Assembly: GCA_022819985.1 (NCBI GenBank)
Contig: JAJEGH010000005.1
Coordinates: 1-64,000 of the forward strand
Source: Alphaproteobacteria bacterium
Lineage (GTDB): Bacteria > Pseudomonadota > Alphaproteobacteria > Bin65
Direction of reading: 5' to 3'
Length of the DNA stretch: 64,000 nucleotides
The notes below the pieces were generated by a model. It was not told the DNA's origin. It did no database searches and saw only the letters and a program-made list of their open reading frames with translations. The position numbers and the translations under genes are program-made. The number at the start of each line of letters is the position of its first letter. Positions within the stretch are counted from its first letter, which is position 1. This document shows, in pieces, positions 58,271 to 64,000 of this stretch.

Positions 58271-58744
58271 CTAGCGTGCCTCCCCGGCGATGCGGGAGGC
58301 CGGGGCGCTCTCCGCAGCATGAAAGGGAACGCCGAACATCGCCGGGATTGCCATATCCTCCAAGGTAACCTCGGACAGCGCGCCCCGGATCGCCGTGTTG
58401 ACCCGGTCCCAGTTGCCGCGCACCGGGCACAGCTGTTCGACGTCGCAATCGCCCTCGGCGCCGTCGACGCAGGCGGTCAGGCTGACCGGCCCTTCGAGCG
58501 CGCGGATGACTTCGAGCATCGAAATGTCGCCGGCCGGCCGCGCGAGCCGGTAGCCGCCGTGCACGCCGCGCTGCGACGCCAGCACGCCTTCCTTCGCCAG
58601 CGCCTTGAGCACCTTGGCGACCGTCGGCGCCGGCACGCTGGACTCTTCCGACAGTTGCGGAGCGGTCACCTGCTTGTCCGGCTCGCGCACCATCTGCGTC
58701 AGCACGACGACGGCATAATCGGTAATCCTGTTGAGGCGCAGCAT
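58271..58744 (-). CDS. Rrf2-family Fe-S-sensing regulator of the suf operon
   Basis: The 157-residue protein has an N-terminal winged helix ([15 protein letters not shown]; recognition segment [19 protein letters not shown]) and Cys92, Cys100 and Cys106, the usual ligand set for a [2Fe-2S] or [4Fe-4S] cluster in the IscR/SufR branch. It probably represses suf genes according to cluster sufficiency. It is the gene just before sufB; ATG 58744 fits the family N-terminus. The 155-bp gap upstream of it is where an operator would be expected. Confidence 0.9.
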   Translation of the reverse strand: MLRLNRITDYAVVVLTQMVREPDKQVTAPQLSEESSVPAPTVAKVLKALAKEGVLASQRGVHGGYRLARPAGDISMLEVIRALEGPVSLTACVDGAEGDCDVEQLCPVRGNWDRVNTAIRGALSEVTLEDMAIPAMFGVPFHAAESAPASRIAGEAR

Positions 58745-58899
58745 GGGCGGCCCTCCCACGGCTCGACCGGTGCGGCGAACTCGGCGGCGCGCCGCCAAAC
58801 CGGACCGGATTTGTCTGGATTAAGGTAGGTCCGTCAAACCGAAATCAAGACCGATCCGGTGCGGTATTGCCGCAGCGGGCGGACCGGCACGCCGGCGGT

Positions 58900-60003
58900 T
58901 CAGGCGGCGCGGCTTTTTGCGGTGACGGTGTCGCTCCACGCGGCGAGGAACCGGTCGATGTCCCGCTCGGTCGTATACAGCCCCTGGCTCACCCGGATGG
59001 CCGATCCGGCGATTTCCGGCCCGACCCCCATCGCCGACAGGACCGGCGAGGCCGCCACCTTGCCCGACGAACAGGCCGAGCCTGCCGACACGGCGATGCC
59101 GGCAAGATCGAGGCGCATCGTCATCAGGGCCGACGGAATACCGGGAACAGCCGCGCAGAGGGTATTCGGCAGCCGCAGCGCGCCGCTGCCGATAATGCGG
59201 AGTCCGGGAACGCGCTCGCGCATCGCCGCTTCCAGCCGGTCGCGCCGGTCGCGCACCCCGGCCCAGCCGTCGGCCTCGCGGGCGGCCGCTTGCGCCGCCG
59301 CGCCGAAGCCGGCGATGCCGGAAACGTTTTCGGTGCCTGCCCTGACGCGCTGTTCCTGCCCGCCGCCGGCGATCAGGGCCGGCCACGCACCCGGATCCCG
59401 CACGATCAGGGCGCCGGTGCCGGTCGGACCGCCGATCTTGTGGGCGGTCACGCTCATGCTGTCGCAATGGGCCCAGATGTCCGCCAGCCCGGCCTTGCCC
59501 GCCTGCTGAACCGCGTCGACATGGAGTCGAACCCCTGCGGCCCGACACAATCCGGCGGCCTCGGCCACCGGCTGCACCACCCCGGTTTCGTTGTTCGCCG
59601 CCATCAGGGCGACGGTCGCGACGTCCGGGTGCTGTTCCAGCAGGGTTTCCAGTGCCGCAAGGTCGATGCGGCCTTCCGGAAGGCAGGCGATCGTTCTCAG
59701 ATCGCCGATATTTTCCAGAACCGACGGATGCTCGATCCCGGCGGCGGCGACCGGCCCCGGAGACGCCTTCATCGCCATGGCGTTGGCCTCGGTCGCGCCG
59801 CTCGTGAACACGACCGAGGCGGGATCGCAGCCGGCCAGCGCGGCGACATCCGCCCGGGCCCGCTCGACCACGGAGCGCATCGCCCGGCCTTCGCCATGGA
59901 CCGACGACGGATTGCCGCGCAGCGTCATGGCCGCGGTCATCGCCGCCGCCGCTTCGGGCCGCAGCGGGGCGCTGGCGTTGTGATCGAGATAGACGCGCGT
60001 CAT
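58900..60003 (-). CDS. Cysteine desulfurase (IscS/NifS class I)
   Basis: This 367-residue PLP desulfurase has VYLDHNASAPL at the N-terminus, EHPSVLE, the PLP Lys in VTAHKIGGPTGTGAL and the flexible catalytic Cys loop GSACSSGK. It supplies sulfur for clusters or tRNA thiolation. It is a second desulfurase beside SufS, and lies between cysE and the Rrf2 regulator. Class I enzymes can also mobilise selenium from selenocysteine, but nothing here proves that role. Confidence 0.93.
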   Translation of the reverse strand: MTRVYLDHNASAPLRPEAAAAMTAAMTLRGNPSSVHGEGRAMRSVVERARADVAALAGCDPASVVFTSGATEANAMAMKASPGPVAAAGIEHPSVLENIGDLRTIACLPEGRIDLAALETLLEQHPDVATVALMAANNETGVVQPVAEAAGLCRAAGVRLHVDAVQQAGKAGLADIWAHCDSMSVTAHKIGGPTGTGALIVRDPGAWPALIAGGGQEQRVRAGTENVSGIAGFGAAAQAAAREADGWAGVRDRRDRLEAAMRERVPGLRIIGSGALRLPNTLCAAVPGIPSALMTMRLDLAGIAVSAGSACSSGKVAASPVLSAMGVGPEIAGSAIRVSQGLYTTERDIDRFLAAWSDTVTAKSRAA

Positions 60004-60051
60004 CGGCGGTGCGCCCGTTAAAGAAGTGAATTCGAAAACGGAGCCGGCGGT

Positions 60052-60762
60052 TCAGGCGGATTTGGCGGCCGGCGGTTCCTCGCGCCGGTCGCGTTCGGCC
60101 TCCAGTTCCTCGATCCGCTCGGTCAAAACGTTGACCTGGCTGCGCAGCGCTTCGATCGCAGGCACCATCGGATCGCTCAAATCGCCGGTCGTGCCGTAGG
60201 CGACGAACTTCTTCACCGTCCGCTTGTCCTTCGGCATGACGGTCTTGGCCGGAATGCCGGTTACCGTGACGTTCGGCTGGACATCGCGCACAACGACGGC
60301 ATTGGCGCCGACCCTAGCATTGGCGCCAACGGTAATCGGCCCGAGGACCTGTGCGCCCGAGCCGACGATAACGCCGTCCTCCAGGGTCGGATGGCGTTTG
60401 ACATTGCGCTGGGCATCGGAATCGACGCTCGGCGACGTCCCGCCCAGGGTGACGTCGTGATACAGGGTGACGTCGTCGCCGATCTCGGCGGTCTCGCCGA
60501 TCACCACGCCCATGCCGTGGTCGATGAACAGCCGCTTGCCGATCTTCGCGCCGGGATGGATCTCGATCCCGGTCCAGAAACGGCCCCATTGCGAGATCCA
60601 GCGGCCCAGCAGAAACATCCGGCGCCGCCAGAACCACCGCGCGGTCCGATGGAACAGCAAGACATGGAAGCTGGGATAGTTGAGGGCGACCTCGAACCGG
60701 CTGCGCGCCGCCGGGTCGCGGGCCATGATCCCGTCGATTTCGTCGCGCAAGGTGCGAAACAT
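60052..60762 (-). CDS. cysE: Serine O-acetyltransferase
   Basis: The 236-residue protein has an N-terminal helical part (about 1-60), the left-handed beta helix of hexapeptide repeats with [30 protein letters not shown], and a C-terminal helical tail ([19 protein letters not shown]). It makes O-acetylserine for cysteine synthesis, the sulfur source of the desulfurases downstream. The tail is longer than in short bacterial forms. Confidence 0.94.
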   Translation of the reverse strand: MFRTLRDEIDGIMARDPAARSRFEVALNYPSFHVLLFHRTARWFWRRRMFLLGRWISQWGRFWTGIEIHPGAKIGKRLFIDHGMGVVIGETAEIGDDVTLYHDVTLGGTSPSVDSDAQRNVKRHPTLEDGVIVGSGAQVLGPITVGANARVGANAVVVRDVQPNVTVTGIPAKTVMPKDKRTVKKFVAYGTTGDLSDPMVPAIEALRSQVNVLTERIEELEAERDRREEPPAAKSA

Positions 60763-61037
60763 GGCGTCTTCGCTCCTCCCCGGCGGGAGCCGGTCGGCGC
60801 CCGTCGCGGTTCCACCGCTACAATCTGGCGCTTGAAACCCCGGCGGTGCGGCAGCATATGGACCCGCGCTCGATTTGTATCGGCGCCGGCTCGCACCGCC
60901 CCCGCCTCACGCGCCATTTTACCAGATAATGCTTGCTCCAGAGCGGTCAAGACACGCGAAATACCCGCCGTTTTTGCGGACTTCCGCGGGCCGGCAGTCG
61001 CTTGAGGGCGCCACGGTCGAACGAAGGGAGCGTGCGG

Positions 61038-61709
61038 ATGCCTGACGTGATTCTTCCCGGCCCGGACGGCCGGCTGGAAGGCCGCTACCATCACAGCAAA
61101 AAGCCGAATGCGCCGATCGCGCTGATCCTGCATCCGCATCCGCAGCACGGCGGGACGATGAACAACAAGATCGTCTACCGCCTGTACCACGTCTTCGCCC
61201 GGCGCGGCTTCTCCACCCTGCGCTTCAACTTCCGCGGGGTCGGCCGGTCCCAGGGCGTCTACGACCGCGGCGAGGGCGAACTGTCGGACGCCGCTGCCGC
61301 CCTGGACTGGATGCAGCAGCACAACGAGAACGCCTCCGGATGCTGGGTCGCCGGTTTCTCCTTCGGCGCCTGGATCGGCATGCAGCTCCTGATGCGCCGG
61401 CCGGAACTGGACGGATTCATTACGGTCGCGCCACCCGCCAACATGTACGATTTCTCCTTTCTGGCGCCCTGCCCCTCTTCCGGTCTCATGGTGCACGGCC
61501 GGGAAGATACGCTGGTCTCGCTGGAATCGGTGGAGAGGCTTGCCGAGAAGCTGATGACCCAGAGGGGCGTCGTTATCGATCTCCGGGTGGTCGAGAATTG
61601 CGACCACTTCTTCAACGACCATCTCGACGAGATGCAGGCGCACGTCGAGCAGTATCTCGACGTCGCCCTCGCGACCCCCCGGGTCCGCGCCATCGGCGGC
61701 CGGCGGTAG
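61038..61709 (+). CDS. Alpha/beta-hydrolase fold protein (COG2945-like)
   Basis: This 223-residue hydrolase has an oxyanion-region HPHPQHGGTMNNK, the nucleophile elbow GFSFGA with Ser108 and a late ENCDHFF that supplies His. The HPHP..GGTMNNKV signature is typical of the small COG2945 family of unknown substrate. AGGGAG precedes the ATG. It is divergent from cysE across 275 bp with no other feature recognised. Confidence 0.88.
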   Translation: MPDVILPGPDGRLEGRYHHSKKPNAPIALILHPHPQHGGTMNNKIVYRLYHVFARRGFSTLRFNFRGVGRSQGVYDRGEGELSDAAAALDWMQQHNENASGCWVAGFSFGAWIGMQLLMRRPELDGFITVAPPANMYDFSFLAPCPSSGLMVHGREDTLVSLESVERLAEKLMTQRGVVIDLRVVENCDHFFNDHLDEMQAHVEQYLDVALATPRVRAIGGRR

Positions 61710-61716
61710 GGCGCGG

Positions 61717-62808
61717 TCAGTCCGGCCTGTCGATAACGCCGCCGCTTGTCGACTCTGGCACGCCGGTCGTCGCCGGCAGGCTGGTCGGCAGGCCGTCGGC
61801 GACCCTGAGTGCCAGCCACCCGAAGGCCTGGGCCTCCAGCGCGTCGCCGTTCCATCCTACCGCCTCGACCGGTTCGACCGGCGCCGCCAGGACGCGCCGC
61901 AAACCGTCCATCAGGAAGCCGTTCTTGCGGCCCCCGCCGGTCACCAGCCAGCGCCGCGGCCTGTCCGGCATCCAGTCGAGGGCGCGCGCGGCCGATTGCA
62001 CACAGAACGCCGCCAGCGTCGCCGCACCGTCCGCAGTACCGAGGCCGTCGACCGCCGCGTCAAACGTGTTGCGGTCCAGGCTCTTGGGCGGTTCGGTTGC
62101 GAAATAGGGATGGTCGAGCCAGGCCGCGACCCGATCCGTATCCGCCGTACCGCGCGCCGCCGTGTCGCCGTTTGTATCGAAGGCCGCGCCGGTCGTCCGT
62201 AACATCCAGTCGTCGAGCAGCGCGTTGGCGGGCCCGGTATCGAAGGCGAGCAGCGGGGTGTCCTCGACGGCTCCGTCCCGCCGGACCGCGCCGATCCACG
62301 TCACGTTGGCGACGCCGCCGAGGTTGAGCACGGCGAGCGGCTTGTCGAGTCCGGCCGACAGGGCGGCATGGAAGAGCGGCGCCAGCGGCGCGCCCTGCCC
62401 GCCGCGGCGCATGTCGGCGCTGCGGAAGTCGCTGACGACCGGAATTCCGACGGCCTGCGCCAACGCCCTGGCATCGCCGATCTGGACGGTCACGCCGTTT
62501 TCCGGATCGTGGAAAATCGTCTGGCCGTGAAAGCCGATCCAGTCCACCTCCGCCGGCCGCAGGCCTTCCGCCGCAAGAAATGCCCGCAGCGCCGCCAGAT
62601 GGGCGTCGGTGACCGCGGCGACCGCCGCTTCGGACGCTTTTCCCCGCCCCAGGCAGGCCCGGACCGCGGCGCGCTGCGAGGCGGAATAGCCGCAGGTCCG
62701 CGCCGACCCGGCCTCGATGCGCCACGCGCCGTCGGAGCGGATCAGAGCGACATCGATCCCGTCGAGCGACGTGCCGCTCATCGTCCCGATGGCGGTGCGC
62801 AGCGTCAT
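61717..62808 (-). CDS. anmK: Anhydro-N-acetylmuramic acid kinase
   Basis: This 363-residue kinase opens with [17 protein letters not shown], the AnmK glycine motif, and has [39 protein letters not shown] and the C-terminal [12 protein letters not shown]. It phosphorylates and opens 1,6-anhydroMurNAc in cell-wall recycling, which fits the lytic transglycosylase elsewhere in the window. It is divergent from tyrS. Confidence 0.95.
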   Translation of the reverse strand: MTLRTAIGTMSGTSLDGIDVALIRSDGAWRIEAGSARTCGYSASQRAAVRACLGRGKASEAAVAAVTDAHLAALRAFLAAEGLRPAEVDWIGFHGQTIFHDPENGVTVQIGDARALAQAVGIPVVSDFRSADMRRGGQGAPLAPLFHAALSAGLDKPLAVLNLGGVANVTWIGAVRRDGAVEDTPLLAFDTGPANALLDDWMLRTTGAAFDTNGDTAARGTADTDRVAAWLDHPYFATEPPKSLDRNTFDAAVDGLGTADGAATLAAFCVQSAARALDWMPDRPRRWLVTGGGRKNGFLMDGLRRVLAAPVEPVEAVGWNGDALEAQAFGWLALRVADGLPTSLPATTGVPESTSGGVIDRPD

Positions 62809-62945
62809 GGGCGACTATGGAAAATCGAGGGAGGCATCGCAATTTGTCCGGCCGGGCGGGCTGTGTTAGATCGCCGGTCCATCAGGCCGCTGTCGCGGTT
62901 CGCGCCCCGGTTGAAACCGGGGCCACGGGGGAGATAGCGCGGCCC

Positions 62946-64000
62946 ATGTCCGGCTTCAAATCCGATTTCATGAACGTGCTGCACGAGCGCGGCTACGTCC
63001 ACCAGTGCACCGACGCGGACGGGCTCGACGCGAAGGCGGCAAGCGGGGTCGTGACCGCCTATATCGGCTTCGACTGCACGGCCGACAGCCTGCATGTCGG
63101 CAGCCTGCTCCAGATCATGCTGCTGCGCCGGCTGCAACAGACCGGCCACAGGCCGATCGTCCTGATGGGCGGCGGCACGACGCGGGTCGGCGATCCCTCG
63201 GGCAAGGATGCGTCGCGCCAGCTGCTGAGCGATGCGCAGATCGCGGCCAATATGGCCGGCATCCGCAGCGTGTTCGAGAAATTCCTGACCTTCGGCGACG
63301 GGCCGGCGGATGCGGTCATGGCCAACAATGCCGACTGGCTGAACGGCCTCGCCTATGTCGATTTCCTGCGCGAGTACGGCCGCCATTTCACGATCAACCG
63401 CATGCTGACCTTCGACAGCGTCAAGCTGCGGCTCGACCGGGAGCAGCCGCTGACCTTCCTTGAGTTCAACTACATGATCCTCCAGGCCTACGACTTCGTC
63501 GAACTGGCGCGGCGCTACGAGTGTTCGCTCCAGCTCGGCGGCTCGGATCAGTGGGGCAACATCGTCAACGGCGTCGAGCTCGGCCGGCGCGTCGAGCAGC
63601 GCGAGTTGTACGGCCTGACTTCGCCGCTCATCACAACAAGCTCGGGCGCCAAGATGGGCAAGACGGCCCAGGGCGCAATCTGGCTCAATGCCGACAGGCT
63701 CGGCGCCTACGACTACTGGCAGTTCTGGCGCAACACGGAAGATGCGGATGTCGGCCGTTTCCTGCGCCTGTTCACCGACCTGCCGCTCGGCGAAATCGCC
63801 CGGCTGGAAGCCCTGGACGGCGCCGGGATCAACGAGGCCAAGAAAGTGCTGGCGACGGCGGCGACGGCGATGCTGCACGGCCCGGAAGCCGCCGAGGCGG
63901 CAGCCGAAACGGCGCGCCGGACTTTCGAGCAGGGCGAAGCGGACAGCGGCCTGCCGGTGGTCGAGGTGCCGGCCGCCGAACTGGAAGCCGGCATCCCCGC
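62946..64000 (+). CDS. tyrS: Tyrosyl-tRNA synthetase (3' end beyond the window)
   Basis: The first 351 codons are present and the frame is open to the window edge. The class I signatures are seen: the HIGH-equivalent HVGS beginning at His50 and the KMSKS-equivalent KMGKT at 236-240. The tyrosine-site region GGSDQWGNI lies between them. It charges tRNA-Tyr in the cytosol. The ATG at 62946 gives the normal start. The missing part is the end of the C-terminal S4-like domain. Confidence 0.95.
   Translation, partial: MSGFKSDFMNVLHERGYVHQCTDADGLDAKAASGVVTAYIGFDCTADSLHVGSLLQIMLLRRLQQTGHRPIVLMGGGTTRVGDPSGKDASRQLLSDAQIAANMAGIRSVFEKFLTFGDGPADAVMANNADWLNGLAYVDFLREYGRHFTINRMLTFDSVKLRLDREQPLTFLEFNYMILQAYDFVELARRYECSLQLGGSDQWGNIVNGVELGRRVEQRELYGLTSPLITTSSGAKMGKTAQGAIWLNADRLGAYDYWQFWRNTEDADVGRFLRLFTDLPLGEIARLEALDGAGINEAKKVLATAATAMLHGPEAAEAAAETARRTFEQGEADSGLPVVEVPAAELEAGIP

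Overview
This window looks like the chromosome of a GC-rich alphaproteobacterium of the free-living, aerobic, heterotrophic kind. The pointers are high GC throughout, GTG/TTG starts, ATGA-type gene overlaps, a System I cytochrome c maturation block, a SUF-only Fe-S operon with an Rrf2 regulator, a molybdenum hydroxylase of the CoxL form II type, and methylated-amine style enzymes. No phage, insertion sequence, CRISPR array or plasmid function was seen. The last gene (tyrS) runs off the right edge, and a possible gene tail lies at the left edge.

Layout. 1-600: no certain gene; five to six 10-bp tandem units and a nested inverted-repeat element. 600-5768: HAD hydrolase and a thiamine-diphosphate E1/transketolase-like enzyme (minus), then NAD(P)HX repair enzyme NnrE/NnrD. 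5989-15380: small membrane protein, then a plus-strand molybdenum hydroxylase cluster in S-L-M order with MoxR ATPase, VWA protein, split XdhC and a molybdopterin-binding/MobA-like fusion. 15406-17862: intradiol dioxygenase and malonyl-CoA synthetase. 17957-22567: ccmD-E-F-G-H-I. 22695-26722: GcvT-fused dimethylglycine/sarcosine dehydrogenase-like protein and an MttB-family methyltransferase.

The highlight is 26913-33888, a complete selenocysteine island. On the minus strand lie selA, selB, tRNA-Sec (selC, anticodon UCA) and an oxidoreductase-SelD fusion. Converging on them is a plus-strand gene that at first looks like two genes separated by a TGA. The two halves are in the same frame, the TGA falls exactly on the second redox position of an AhpD-type CxxC motif (C-V-Y-UGA-T-T-S-H), and a hairpin with a G in its apical loop lies about 25 nt downstream. 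I read it as one 376-residue selenoprotein with two AhpD-like domains and a CxxU active site, next to the whole machinery that decodes it.

34094-40402: cyclopropane fatty acid synthase, dapA, lytic transglycosylase, alpha/beta hydrolase and a PLP dehydratase. 40416-48332: bactofilin, tRNA-Val, HU, then the protein-quality block lon-clpX-clpP-tig and tRNA-Leu. 48474-51644: acyl-CoA synthetase, TenA-like protein and an orphan HicB-type antitoxin. 51646-60762: iron-sulfur assembly on the minus strand, running cysE, cysteine desulfurase, Rrf2 regulator, sufB, sufC, sufD, sufS, sufE, sufT, sufA and ferredoxin, so that cysteine synthesis feeds sulfur mobilisation and cluster assembly. 61038-64000: alpha/beta hydrolase, anmK and tyrS.
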